From: an uncultured Bacteroides sp.
GTDB taxonomy: Bacteria; Bacteroidota; Bacteroidia; Cytophagales; Cyclobacteriaceae
Length of the DNA stretch: 64,000 nt
Direction: 5' to 3'
Assembly (NCBI GenBank): GCA_902168185.1
Contig: CABHOV010000041.1
Location: 186,001-250,000 of the forward strand
A program made the translations under genes and the position numbers. Shown here one piece after another: positions 25,574 to 34,707 of this stretch. The notes beneath the pieces were generated by a model that saw only the letters and a list, made by a program, of their open reading frames with translations, ran no database searches and was not told where the DNA came from. The first letter of the stretch is position 1, and each line of letters opens with the position of its first letter.

Positions 25574-26188
25574 ATGATCGAAGTGATCGTTGTTTTTGCA
25601 CTGGCGTTCTTCTTCAGTTTCATTGGATCTATACCACCCGGCACAATTAATCTTACAATCATTAAGCTCGGCCTGGAGCAGAGAATGAATATAGCATGGA
25701 AATTTGCTATAGCATCTGCGATCATTGAATATCCGTATGCGTGGCTTGCAATAAAGTTTGAAGAGTGGATTACATCCTCACCACTGATTCTTGATAACCT
25801 GCAACTCCTTACGGCAATCGTGATGACACTGCTCGGCGTGGCCAGCCTCTGGCCATCGGATACACCTTCAGCACTTGCTGAGAAATTTAACAAGAGCGGG
25901 TTCAGGCGTGGTATAATTTTGAGCATCCTCAATCCGCTGGCAATTCCATATTGGCTTGGTATAACGGCTTACTTAAAAGGACAGCAGTGGATTGATCTTT
26001 CAGATGCATGGGAGCTTCAAAGTTATCTGGCAGGTGTTACGCTTGGTTCTCTGGCGATACTCGTTGTGTTTGCATACCTCGCCCGGAAGATTGCATCCCG
26101 CTTTCAGCAAAGTATACTATTGAAAAAACTTCCGGGTGTTATGCTTTTGCTGCTGGGGTTGTATGCATTTGCTCAATACCTGTTGTAA
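25574..26188 (+). CDS. LysE-type amino-acid exporter
   Basis: The 204-residue membrane protein has about six hydrophobic segments and the family start: an N-terminal helix followed by IGSIPPGTINLTIIKLGLEQ, then the conserved LNPLAIPYWLG stretch. LysE-type translocators export amino acids or related small molecules. The substrate is unknown. The gene lies 45 bases after the ATP-grasp gene, suggesting a common transcript, and ends convergently 8 bases from the LD-carboxypeptidase. Confidence 0.85.
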   Translation: MIEVIVVFALAFFFSFIGSIPPGTINLTIIKLGLEQRMNIAWKFAIASAIIEYPYAWLAIKFEEWITSSPLILDNLQLLTAIVMTLLGVASLWPSDTPSALAEKFNKSGFRRGIILSILNPLAIPYWLGITAYLKGQQWIDLSDAWELQSYLAGVTLGSLAILVVFAYLARKIASRFQQSILLKKLPGVMLLLLGLYAFAQYLL

Positions 26189-26196
26189 CGTTCAGG

Positions 26197-27105
26197 TCAT
26201 TCATTTTGATAAGAAAGCGTAGCCGTTCCGTTGCGCACCTCCAGTTTGCCTGAGCCACCATGAAGCCATGCCAGATTAGGATTTTCATGCCCTGTCGGGA
26301 ATTGAAATGCTACCGGGTAATTATACGCGCTTGTATGATTTAAGATGATCTCTTCAACGGTTTCTCCAAAGCTCAGCTCAGAATCCTTTATATCCGTCAT
26401 GTGCCCGACTATTATGCCGGCAAGTGCATTTAGCTTGCCCGCACGTTTCAGTTGTGTCAGCATCCTGTCAAGCTTATACCGGTATTCATCAATCTCTTCT
26501 ATGACCAGAATTTTACCGGTAGTATCCGGTTCGCTTGAAGTTCCGAGTGAATCGACAATCAAGGATAAATTGCCGCCTATAACGTCACCACTTCCCGAAC
26601 CATTTATACTATATTTATTGAATGGCGCCTGGATGATGTCGGGCTTGCCAAACAAGATCCGTTGTAAGCTTGCGATGGATGGTATAGATGCTTCCTTGGG
26701 AAATAGGATAGGCATCGTAGCATGTATACTTTGAATTCCCAGGCTATATAATTTCAAGTGGATGGCGGTAATGTCACTAAAGCCAATTATATACTTTGGT
26801 TTTTTCTGCAACGATGAAAAGTCAATCTGGTCTACAATGCGTGTACTGCCATATCCGCCCCGCGCGCATATGATTGCATGTACATCCGAATTGTCAATCA
26901 AAACTTGAATGTCCGATAAGCGTTGTCGATCTGTCCCTGCGAGGTAAGAGTGATCGTTGCTGAAAAGATTTTTCGCCAACACTACATTTAGTCCCCACGA
27001 TTCAAAAGTTTTTATAGCGGTATCCATATCGGATCTGGATACTTTTCTTCCGGGTGCGGTGATGGCTATAGTATTGCCGGTGCGAAGCGAAGGAGGAACG
27101 ATCAT
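26197..27105 (-). CDS. Peptidase S66-family LD-carboxypeptidase
   Basis: The enzyme removes the terminal D-Ala from murein tetrapeptides. The 302-residue protein shows the S66 signature ICARGGYGSTRIVDQID, the nucleophile S110 in IIGFSDITAIHLKLY, the acid region VIEEIDEYRYKLDRML, and the His in FPTGHENPNLAWL. No signal peptide is seen, so it is cytoplasmic and would act in murein recycling. It lies just below the terminator at 27128-27165 and converges with the LysE exporter. Confidence 0.93.
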   Translation of the reverse strand: MIVPPSLRTGNTIAITAPGRKVSRSDMDTAIKTFESWGLNVVLAKNLFSNDHSYLAGTDRQRLSDIQVLIDNSDVHAIICARGGYGSTRIVDQIDFSSLQKKPKYIIGFSDITAIHLKLYSLGIQSIHATMPILFPKEASIPSIASLQRILFGKPDIIQAPFNKYSINGSGSGDVIGGNLSLIVDSLGTSSEPDTTGKILVIEEIDEYRYKLDRMLTQLKRAGKLNALAGIIVGHMTDIKDSELSFGETVEEIILNHTSAYNYPVAFQFPTGHENPNLAWLHGGSGKLEVRNGTATLSYQNE

Positions 27106-27127
27106 ATTGCAAATAACATCAACATCT

Positions 27128-27165
27128 ATAAAAACAAAAAGCTGCCTTTGTTAAAGCAGCCCTTT
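27128..27165 (-). terminator. Rho-independent terminator of the nusB-ytxH-DUF1573 run
   Basis: On the minus strand, GCTGCTTT-AACA-AAGGCAGC (27160-27141) forms an 8-bp stem with one G.T pair and a 4-base loop. TTTTTGTTTTT follows. It lies 33 bases after the DUF1573 stop and 36 bases before the LD-carboxypeptidase start. Confidence 0.85.
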
Positions 27166-27192
27166 GTATTTTAAAAAACCTGTTTCTTATTC

Positions 27193-27738
27193 TTAGTGTG
27201 CAACCGGACCAGCGGAGCCAGCCTTCGGTGTTATCATAGCTTTGAAACGCAGCACAGTTTGTTTAGGCCAAGTGTTCGCCATTACCGTAATGGTTTTGTT
27301 TTGCACACCTTGTTTACCATTGCTATCGAACTTCGCTCTTACATAACCAGTTCCTCCTACGGGAATAGGATCTTTTGTAAAATCAGGTACAGTACATCCA
27401 CATGAAGGTTGTGCACCTTGAATGATAAGTGGAGCTTCGCCTGTGTTCTTTACTTTATAGATAAACTCTACAGGGTCGCCTTCTTTAATTGTACCAAAGT
27501 CGTGCTCTGTAGTTTCAAATTCTATTTTAGGAAGCGGTCCTTCCGGTTTTTCTTCAGCCGCTGCTGTTGGGGTTGCAGCAATAGGCGATGGATTTGCAGC
27601 AGCCTTCTTGCCTTCAACTTCAGCTAAACGACTTTCAAGTTCAGCAATTCTTTTTTCTGCATTGCGGTCTTTACAAGCAGTAAATGTTACCAGCACAGCA
27701 GCAAAGAATAAAAACGATTTTGCGATTCCTGTTCTCAT
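27193..27738 (-). CDS. DUF1573 lipoprotein
   Basis: The 181-residue protein starts with a lipoprotein signal ending VTFTAC (Cys22), followed by a coiled-coil segment (RNAEKRIAELESRLAEVEGK), a Pro/Ala linker, and a C-terminal Ig-like DUF1573 domain. The domain shows FETTEHDFGTIKEGDPVEF, VKNTGEAPLIIQ and AQPSCGCTVPDF, with the family's paired Cys. It should be anchored in an envelope membrane; its role is unknown. The gene is the last of the nusB-ytxH-DUF1573 run, before a clear terminator. Confidence 0.9.
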   Translation of the reverse strand: MRTGIAKSFLFFAAVLVTFTACKDRNAEKRIAELESRLAEVEGKKAAANPSPIAATPTAAAEEKPEGPLPKIEFETTEHDFGTIKEGDPVEFIYKVKNTGEAPLIIQGAQPSCGCTVPDFTKDPIPVGGTGYVRAKFDSNGKQGVQNKTITVMANTWPKQTVLRFKAMITPKAGSAGPVAH

Positions 27739-27759
27739 ATATATCTTAAATCTTTTCGG

Positions 27760-28068
27760 TTATACCTTCTTACCACGAATCTGCTCTAAAAGTTCATCTA
27801 CATCTTCGAGCAATCGTTCGGCTTTGTTTTTGGCTTCGTCAACTACCTTTTGGCCTTGTGATTTTGCTTCGCTTGTAAGCGGAGTGTCTTTGCCCTCAAC
27901 AAAATCATTGATCATGTCCTGAAGCAACTTCCGGTATTTATCTAATTGGAAAGACAATTTTTCACGAGTATTGGAGCCTTTATCAGGCGCATAAAGAATA
28001 CCCAGAATTGCACCGGTTGCTGCGCCCGCCAGGAACGCCATCAAAAAATTCCCACTCTTTTTGCTCAT
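27760..28068 (-). CDS. YtxH-domain protein
   Basis: This 102-residue protein has a short basic start, one membrane helix rich in Gly/Ala (LMAFLAGAATGAILGILYAPD) and then a charged helical tail (RLLEDVDELLEQIRG). This is the YtxH layout: the APDKGSxTREKL turn follows the helix. Such proteins occur near stress and envelope genes and have no known activity. It stands 22 bases upstream of the DUF1573 gene and 67 bases after nusB. Confidence 0.9.
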   Translation of the reverse strand: MSKKSGNFLMAFLAGAATGAILGILYAPDKGSNTREKLSFQLDKYRKLLQDMINDFVEGKDTPLTSEAKSQGQKVVDEAKNKAERLLEDVDELLEQIRGKKV

Positions 28069-28135
28069 AAAACTTTCAATATTAGTTACACTCAGAGCGC
28101 AAATTCAAAATTTTAACAATTTTTAACAAACAGAA

Positions 28136-29275
28136 TTACTTATTGTCCATTAATCCTCGTCCGCTTTTTTTAAGGTCACCTTTTTCCTTCAATTCTTTCG
28201 AGATAACGTCTAAAATTCCATTGATGAATTGACGGCTTTTCGGAGTGCTGTAATTTTTGGACAATTCGATATACTCGTTGATTGTCACTTTCACTGGGAT
28301 ACTGGGGAACTCCAGTAATTCCGCAATGGCCATCTCCAGAATCATGCGATCTGTTAAAGGCAAACGGTCTACTTCCCAATTACGTGTATTGCTGGCAATC
28401 AGTTCTTTATACTTTCCTTCCAGGGTAGAAGCCTTCTTATAAAGCTTCTCAATAAAGTCTTTATCCTCTTCCCAATTCACTGATAAAGTGTGGAGCGTAA
28501 GTGTACTTAATGATTCTCCATCAAATGACTTCACAGTTTTTTCCACAAGTCCTTTTACAATGTCCTTGTCTTCAGCCCAACGTAGAACTTCTTCTTCAAA
28601 AAATTCATTGATAATCGTTTTGCCAAGAATAACTTTTTTGAAAATATGATTGGCGAATTTTTTCTGATCCTCAATAGAAGGGCTCTTCCTGTCAAGGTAA
28701 GCCAGGTACTCATTGTCCTGACGGATTACATCACGAAACCACCCTTTTACACGGTCGGTTTTATCTTGCCAGTGACGGCCAAGCTTCAGTGCATCTTTTT
28801 TCAGCTCTTCGTGATTTCGAAGGGCGTTGATCCAGGCGTTGTTAACAAAATTTTTATGACTGACTTTTTTATCAGCTTCTGCAATTTCTGCAAAGGCGGG
28901 AAGAAGACTTAATACTGCAATGTAGTGATCGTAGATTTTCTCGACCTCACTTACCATGTTCTTCAGAAAGAAGTCGCTGTCTTTTTTAGATTGCTTGCTA
29001 TAGAATATGAAGCACTCATTAACAACCTTTTTGATTTTGGCTTCCTCATGATCAATGGAAGTTTCTCCTTGCTTGAATGCTTTTTCAAAAAGCTTAGTAG
29101 CGGTTTTCTTTTGTAACGATAAGGCAGCTTTGTCCTGTACTTCCATCGAATTCAGATCCGGGGCAAACTCCTCATTTATTTTTTCAAAGCACAATTCATA
29201 GTTGGCATCTTTACATTGTTGCAAAGCAAAAAGACTTTGCATGACTTTGATACGGAGACTTCTTCTGTTAAGCAT
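28136..29275 (-). CDS. nusB: Transcription antitermination factor NusB (long Bacteroidota form)
   Basis: NusB binds boxA RNA with NusE to support rRNA antitermination. The protein is 379 residues against about 140 in E. coli. The N-terminal MLNRRSLRIKVMQSLFALQQ is a typical NusB start, but a long helical insertion of some 200 residues follows. The C-terminal part (about 280-365) carries the conserved core: RLPLTDRMILEMAIAELLEF, VKVTINEYIELSKNYSTPKS and FINGILDVISKELKEKG. The long form is usual in Bacteroidota. It is the first gene of a nusB-ytxH-DUF1573 run and diverges from an ABC exporter. Confidence 0.93.
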   Translation of the reverse strand: MLNRRSLRIKVMQSLFALQQCKDANYELCFEKINEEFAPDLNSMEVQDKAALSLQKKTATKLFEKAFKQGETSIDHEEAKIKKVVNECFIFYSKQSKKDSDFFLKNMVSEVEKIYDHYIAVLSLLPAFAEIAEADKKVSHKNFVNNAWINALRNHEELKKDALKLGRHWQDKTDRVKGWFRDVIRQDNEYLAYLDRKSPSIEDQKKFANHIFKKVILGKTIINEFFEEEVLRWAEDKDIVKGLVEKTVKSFDGESLSTLTLHTLSVNWEEDKDFIEKLYKKASTLEGKYKELIASNTRNWEVDRLPLTDRMILEMAIAELLEFPSIPVKVTINEYIELSKNYSTPKSRQFINGILDVISKELKEKGDLKKSGRGLMDNK

Positions 29276-29369
29276 GATAAAGAACGATGGTTTTAAAAAC
29301 TGGGCGTAAAAATAATGTATTGAAGTTCACAGTTCAACTTTAAGTTAAGAGATGATCAGCTGATTATTG

Positions 29370-29377
29370 TAGCTTTG
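29370..29377 (+). promoter_or_regulatory. Candidate -7 element for the ABC exporter at 29520
   Basis: TAGCTTTG is an exact TAnnTTTG match in the 244-base divergent gap between nusB and the ABC exporter. No TTG stands at -33. Fifteen bases upstream of its first base, 29355-29364 is the perfect palindrome ATCAGCTGAT, which could be an operator. The rest of this gap shows no gene or RNA. Confidence 0.3.
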
Positions 29378-29519
29378 CTATAATCTATCGGTTATATGTA
29401 TTTCTAAATACGCTAACTGGTAACTTTTTGACGATGATTTGTTAATGAGAAACGATGCGTGGCTGCGGAACTATTGAAAGGATATTTCGTTTTAGCCTGA
29501 GCCACCAAATTTTCCCCGC

Positions 29520-31313
29520 ATGCGTGAACTGAAATATCTTAATAAGTATCTTTTCAAGTATAAGTGGCATCTCCTTTTTGGAACCATCTTCGTTATTCTC
29601 TCCAATATTTTTCAGATCATTCCAGGATTACTCGTCCGCGATTCCATTGACCTTGTAGTGGACAACATCCGTCTATATAAATCGATGGAGGGAACCAGTG
29701 TTCAGGATAATTTTTTCAAAGTGTTTGCTTTTGGTATTCTCATCTATGCAGGGTTGATTTTGCTGATGGCATTGCTACGCGGAATATTCTTATACTTCGT
29801 TCGGCAGACTTTGATTGTGATGTCGCGCCTCGTTGAATATGATTTGAAGAATGAAATATTTGAGCACTATCAAACACTTCCCCTTAGCTTTTACAGAAGG
29901 AACAATACCGGCGATCTGATGAATCGTATCTCCGAAGATGTAAGCCGCGTGCGCATGTACCTTGGTCCTGCCATTATGTACGGCCTTACCCTGATTACAC
30001 TATTCCTGATGCTGATTCCATTTATGTTTAGCATTAGCGCCAAGCTTACCTGGTATGCTTTGAGCCCGCTGCCATTGCTATCGCTCAGCATATTTTTGGT
30101 GAACAATATTATTGAAAAGCGCTCAGAAGAAATACAGAGACATCAGTCACGTCTTTCAACTTTGGTACAAGAGGCTTTCAGCGGTATACGTGTGCTAAAA
30201 TCATTTAACCGCGAAGCGCAGTCCGTAGAAAAATTTGAGAAGGCAAGTGATGCATATAAGCATCAATCTCTGAAGCTTACCAAAATGCAATCACTTTTCT
30301 TCCCGATCATTATGGGACTTGTGGGCATTAGTACCATTCTTACAGTATATGCCGGTAGCACAGAAGTGATCAACGGAAATCTCACGTTCGGTAATATTGC
30401 TGAGTTTATTATCTATGTGAACTTGCTGACATGGCCGGTAACTTCTCTTGGCTGGACGAGTAGTTTGGTTCAACGTGCAGAGGCTTCACAAAAAAGGATC
30501 AACGAATTTCTTCGGACAAAAACCAATATCACTTCCGAGGAGGATCTGATACGCGATATAAAAGGCAAGGTGGAATTCAGAGATGTCTCGTTCACCTATC
30601 CGGATACCGGTATAAAAGCGCTGAAGAATATTTCATTTGTGATAAACCCGGGAGAGTCACTTGCTATTATAGGAACAACAGGTTCAGGTAAAAGCACAGT
30701 GTCTAATCTTGTATCGCGATTATACGATGTGCGTGACGGCAGTATACTTATTGACGATGTACCAATCACACACTATAACCTGACTTCACTGCGAAGCCAG
30801 ATCGGCTATGTGCCTCAGGATGTATTTTTATTCAGCGATACAATTTTTAATAATATAGGCTTCGGTATAAAGGACCCGGATCAGCAACGCGTTATACAGG
30901 CAGCGAAAGATGCCGATGTATATCAGAACATCATTGAATTCCCGCAAGGTTTTGAAACGCGTGTAGGGGAGCGTGGCATTACGCTTTCCGGTGGACAGAA
31001 GCAACGTGTATCTATAGCACGTGCCATTGTAAGAGAGCCAAAAATTTTAATGCTCGATGATGCGCTTTCTGCGGTGGATACCAAAACAGAGAATAATATT
31101 TTAAACAGCATGCGCAGAATCATGCAGGGGCGTACTACCATTATTATATCGCACCGGGTGTCGTCTGCGAAACTTGCTAACCGCATTGTTGTTCTGGTAG
31201 ATGGATTCGTAGTTGAAGAAGGCTCGCACGAATCTCTTATAGAGCGCAATGGGTTCTACAAAGATCTATATGAGAAGCAAGTTCAGATGGATGAAGAAGA
31301 GGCTAAAGGTTGA
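29520..31313 (+). CDS. ABC exporter half-transporter
   Basis: The 597-residue protein is a six-helix membrane domain (about 15-320) plus an ATPase. It shows Walker A GTTGSGKST near residue 385, the Q-loop VPQDVFLFSDTI, signature LSGGQKQR, Walker B ILMLDDALSAVD, and the switch in IISHRVSS. The Walker B ends in Asp-Asp, DDAL, where most exporters have DEAT, so the general-base glutamate is replaced by Asp. That is common in one site of heterodimeric exporters, which raises the possibility that it pairs with the exporter at 32.8-34.6 kb. Its substrate is unknown. Confidence 0.93.
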   Translation: MRELKYLNKYLFKYKWHLLFGTIFVILSNIFQIIPGLLVRDSIDLVVDNIRLYKSMEGTSVQDNFFKVFAFGILIYAGLILLMALLRGIFLYFVRQTLIVMSRLVEYDLKNEIFEHYQTLPLSFYRRNNTGDLMNRISEDVSRVRMYLGPAIMYGLTLITLFLMLIPFMFSISAKLTWYALSPLPLLSLSIFLVNNIIEKRSEEIQRHQSRLSTLVQEAFSGIRVLKSFNREAQSVEKFEKASDAYKHQSLKLTKMQSLFFPIIMGLVGISTILTVYAGSTEVINGNLTFGNIAEFIIYVNLLTWPVTSLGWTSSLVQRAEASQKRINEFLRTKTNITSEEDLIRDIKGKVEFRDVSFTYPDTGIKALKNISFVINPGESLAIIGTTGSGKSTVSNLVSRLYDVRDGSILIDDVPITHYNLTSLRSQIGYVPQDVFLFSDTIFNNIGFGIKDPDQQRVIQAAKDADVYQNIIEFPQGFETRVGERGITLSGGQKQRVSIARAIVREPKILMLDDALSAVDTKTENNILNSMRRIMQGRTTIIISHRVSSAKLANRIVVLVDGFVVEEGSHESLIERNGFYKDLYEKQVQMDEEEAKG

Positions 31314-31424
31314 GTAAATCAGCCTCTTAGTCTAAATATATACTTGTCTCGTTGTATTTATTCTAACACAACGCATCTCCCGTATAAATCCAATGAAATC
31401 CTGCTGCTGAAAAAAACGGAAGTT

Positions 31425-32003
31425 CTAAAAATTAAACCGGGCTCCCGTGCCAGCAAATAAGCGCAATGTTAACCGGTCAACCAGTTCAAGTTGAATGCTG
31501 GTCTCTGCAAATAAAGTTACCGGTACATCTTCAAAAGTATATTCCATTCCTATAATGCCTTCAGGGCCGAAATCAAAATCGGTGCGGTCGTCATGCAGGT
31601 ATATATTGTTTTCGTTAGGATCTCTATACCAGTAATCAACCTTCGCTACTTTCATTACAGCTCCAGCTCCCCAATACCATTGGAATTTACCTTCAACGTC
31701 CGACACATCAAGGTCGTGTTGAAATAGAAGACGCCCTTGCAGGTATACCACACTGCTTACATCCACCGATTCGTATGAATAGCTATCATAGCGACTCATG
31801 TTTTTGAAAGCATTTTTATAATATCGTTTATCTGAATTTTTGAAAGCAGAACCGATGCCGAACTCAACCGCTTTTTCATTGGAGAGATAGCGCTTATAGG
31901 TGACGCCCGCAGGCAACCCAAGACGTATGCCTATACCTTGCTTTTGTGCATAGGCAGTTATAGTGATCGTGATAATGCAGATAGTAATAGCAATGCGTTT
32001 CAT
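31425..32003 (-). CDS. Secreted beta-barrel-like outer-membrane protein
   Basis: The 192-residue protein starts with a signal peptide (MKRIAITICIITITITAYAQ) and continues as alternating strands with Gly/aromatic ends: GIGIRLGLPAGVTYKRYLSN, VYLQGRLLFQHDL, FGPEGIIGMEYTFEDVPVTL, and the last strand LRLFAGTGARFNF, ending in Phe. This suggests a small outer-membrane barrel of eight strands. I recognise no named family. The upstream neighbour at 32025-32768 shares the layout (GxGxRxG..aLTYKYYx, terminal aromatic), so the two are probably tandem paralogues. Confidence 0.75.
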   Translation of the reverse strand: MKRIAITICIITITITAYAQKQGIGIRLGLPAGVTYKRYLSNEKAVEFGIGSAFKNSDKRYYKNAFKNMSRYDSYSYESVDVSSVVYLQGRLLFQHDLDVSDVEGKFQWYWGAGAVMKVAKVDYWYRDPNENNIYLHDDRTDFDFGPEGIIGMEYTFEDVPVTLFAETSIQLELVDRLTLRLFAGTGARFNF

Positions 32004-32024
32004 AGTAGTAGTGATTTTACTTTC

Positions 32025-32768
32025 TTAGAAAATATAGCGTAATCCAACTCCTCCTTCGGCACGACTCCAGCCCGGATCGAGCTGAACATCGGTGAAGTAT
32101 TCAAGTTCCATGAAAGCAGAGATCGGCAATTGAAAATAAGAATATTCAATCCCTACCACTGCCTGTGGTCCTTGCGTAAAGCGCGACACTGTAAAATTAC
32201 CAATAGAATTATTTCCGTTAGGGTTAGAATTATCAGTTTCTTCGTAGATATAGTCATACCGTATTTTGGAGTATTTCCATTCCCAGCCGGCACCAACATA
32301 GAGCTGTAACCCTTTTGAAATTATTTTGGCATCGATGTGATAGAGAAATTTCAGTTCTCCGATAAAATCCGATTTTACAGTATGCGTCAGGTAACGTACA
32401 TCAGCACCTTGAGAAAGTGTATCGCGCTGATAGGATCTGAACCTTTCGCGGAAGTAACGATTATATAATCCGCTTGCAGGTTTACCTATATCAGCTGCTA
32501 TAGCAAAGTTCTTATTGATATAGTACTTATATGTGAGGGCAAAAGGATCACCAAACTTCACCCCTATACCGTGATATGGATATTTACTCTTATCGAATAC
32601 AGGGCAAACGATCTTGGCTTTATTTCCGCGAACGCGTGTTGCATTATAATTAAAACGCTCACGGGTATACGCACTCTTGCTGCCATTGTTTGTACGCGGA
32701 CGTTGCGCAAGCGCACATACACCAAGCAGGCAGAATATAGAGACAAGCAGAGTTTTCTGAAAATGCAT
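32025..32768 (-). CDS. Secreted beta-barrel-like outer-membrane protein, paralogue of the downstream gene
   Basis: Taking the ATG at 32768, the protein is 247 residues with signal peptide MHFQKTLLVSIFCLLGVCALAQ. A start further upstream would add 20 residues overlapping the ABC exporter's end and hide the signal. After a basic linker the barrel-like part runs YHGIGVKFGDPFALTYKYYI to SRAEGGVGLRYIF, with a terminal Phe. The stretch YNRYFRERFRSYQRD aligns with KRYYKNAFKNMSRYDSYS in the neighbouring protein. Both lie between two ABC exporters. The function is unknown; an outer-membrane pore or structural barrel is plausible. Confidence 0.75.
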   Translation of the reverse strand: MHFQKTLLVSIFCLLGVCALAQRPRTNNGSKSAYTRERFNYNATRVRGNKAKIVCPVFDKSKYPYHGIGVKFGDPFALTYKYYINKNFAIAADIGKPASGLYNRYFRERFRSYQRDTLSQGADVRYLTHTVKSDFIGELKFLYHIDAKIISKGLQLYVGAGWEWKYSKIRYDYIYEETDNSNPNGNNSIGNFTVSRFTQGPQAVVGIEYSYFQLPISAFMELEYFTDVQLDPGWSRAEGGVGLRYIF

Positions 32769-32824
32769 TACGGCAAATATAAGTGTTTTGCCGTGTACAC
32801 ATAAAATTCGGAGCGAAAGCTGAA

Positions 32825-34597
32825 TCAAACAAACTCTTTATACTGCATCTTGTGGAGCTGGGCATAATAGCCATCCTGTAAAAGCAGCTGATCATGGCGG
32901 CCAACCTCTTTTATTTCTCCATGATCCAGAACAATAATCTTATCAGCTTTTTGGATGGTGGACAATCTGTGTGCAATAACAATGGATGTTCTGCCGCTCA
33001 TCATTTTAACAATGGCTGACTGAATCATCTCTTCTGTTTCTGAATCAACGGATGAAGTCGCCTCATCGAGCACCAGTATTTTAGGGTTGAATACCATGGC
33101 GCGGATAAAGGAAATGAGTTGCCGCTGTCCAACCGATAATGTTGCCCCGCGTTCCATGACGTTATATGAAAGTTTGCCTGGCAAGCGCTCAATAAATTTA
33201 CGGGCACCCACAAGATCTGCCGCGTGCCACACCATTTCTTCAGTTACTTCAGCGTTGCCAAGCGTAATGTTATTGAAAATGGTATCGGAGAATAAAAATA
33301 CATCTTGTAACACAACACCTATATTCTTCCGAAGCGTACCGAGTTCGTATTGCTTCAAGTCAACACCATCAATTTTAATAGAGCCTTTGTTGATCTCGTA
33401 AAAGCGATTGAGTAAATTAATGATAGATGATTTACCTGCACCTGTGGCACCAACCAGCGCCACAGTCTCCCCCGGTTGGATATGAAGACTGATATTTTTT
33501 AAAACATAGTCTGGTTCGTTATAGGCGAACCACACGTTTTCAAATTTCACATCACCATGAAGGTGCTCAGGTTTATGATTGCCGTTTTGCTGTACATGTT
33601 CTTCTTCGTCCAGTAAATTCATGATGCGGGCCGAACTTACTATACCCATCTGTAAAGTATTGTAACGATCCGCTATCATGCGGATAGGTCTGAAGAACAT
33701 TTGTATATACATGATGAACGCAATCAGCTTACCAATGGTAACACCCGTTTCTTCATAGTGAATGATACCTTTGGCTCCATACCATACCAACAGTCCTATA
33801 CCGGCTGCCGCTATAATTTCTGCTACAGGATAGTATATAGAATAGTAGAGTACAGACCGAAGGTTTGACTGCTTGTGCTCTTCGTTGATCTCCCTGAATT
33901 TTTCGAACTCTCTTTTCTCACTACCAAAGATCTGCACGATGTTCATGCCGGTAATGTGTTCCTGCACAAATGTATTCAGGTTTGCTACCGCGTTGCGCAC
34001 TTCATTAAATGCAACTTTGATTTTCTCTTTGAATACATAGGTACTGATCAGCAACAAGGGCAGCGTTGATAAACTTAGTAATGCCAGTCGCCAGTCCTGG
34101 TAAAACATAAAGCCCAGAATGAAAATGATTTGAAGTAAATCGCCCGCCATAGCAGCAAGTCCTTCACTGAAAACATCGGCAAGTGTTTCTACATCCGAGA
34201 TCGTGCGCGTTACGAGTCTTCCGATCGGAGTCTTATCAAAGAATTTTAAACGAAGGCTGATGATGTGTTCATACAGCTTCATGCGAATGTCGCGGATTAC
34301 CTGTTGACCAAGCCACCCGGATATATAGGTGTGAAAATATTGTGCAATGGAGTTGATGACGAGTAGTACCATCAGCACAATCATCATACGTACCATGGCC
34401 TCATAGTTTCCAAATGCTACATCATGGTCCAATGTATACTGGATCAGGATGGGCCGTGTAGGGGCCAGCACACCGAGTACAACCGTCAACAAAATTACCA
34501 GAATGAAACGACCCTTGTAGGGTCTTACAAACTTCATCAGGCGGCTAAGCACTGACCAGTCAATAATGTTTCCGCTGCTTACTTTCTCTTTCTCCAC
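32825..34597 (-). CDS. ABC exporter half-transporter with LSVGQ signature
   Basis: The start is unclear: GTG at 34597 (MEKEKVSSGNIIDWSVL, 590 residues) fits the family better than the TTG at 34651, which adds 18 unlikely residues. Six membrane helices are followed by an ATPase domain: Walker A GATGAGKSS (near residue 382 from the GTG), Q-loop LQDVFLFSDTIFNN, signature LSVGQRQL instead of LSGGQ, Walker B ILVLDEATSSVD, switch IIAHRLST. The LSVGQRQ form belongs to a recognised subgroup. It carries a normal Glu, so it might pair with the exporter at 29.5-31.3 kb, whose site has Asp. Its substrate is unknown. Confidence 0.92.
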   Translation of the reverse strand: MEKEKVSSGNIIDWSVLSRLMKFVRPYKGRFILVILLTVVLGVLAPTRPILIQYTLDHDVAFGNYEAMVRMMIVLMVLLVINSIAQYFHTYISGWLGQQVIRDIRMKLYEHIISLRLKFFDKTPIGRLVTRTISDVETLADVFSEGLAAMAGDLLQIIFILGFMFYQDWRLALLSLSTLPLLLISTYVFKEKIKVAFNEVRNAVANLNTFVQEHITGMNIVQIFGSEKREFEKFREINEEHKQSNLRSVLYYSIYYPVAEIIAAAGIGLLVWYGAKGIIHYEETGVTIGKLIAFIMYIQMFFRPIRMIADRYNTLQMGIVSSARIMNLLDEEEHVQQNGNHKPEHLHGDVKFENVWFAYNEPDYVLKNISLHIQPGETVALVGATGAGKSSIINLLNRFYEINKGSIKIDGVDLKQYELGTLRKNIGVVLQDVFLFSDTIFNNITLGNAEVTEEMVWHAADLVGARKFIERLPGKLSYNVMERGATLSVGQRQLISFIRAMVFNPKILVLDEATSSVDSETEEMIQSAIVKMMSGRTSIVIAHRLSTIQKADKIIVLDHGEIKEVGRHDQLLLQDGYYAQLHKMQYKEFV

Positions 34598-34707
34598 GGT
34601 GGTTGGAATTACTTTACAATGGCTTTCGGGGTGAACGTTGAATCGAAACAACTTGTTCAGGTCGGCCTGGTAAATTTCGAAACATGCAGTACGTCAAGTA
34701 AGAGAGT

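Noticed and set aside
29276-29519. Possible RNA gene in the nusB/ABC divergent gap
   Set aside because: No tRNA-like arms, T-loop or long stem could be found; only a 10-bp palindrome and a -7-like element were seen.
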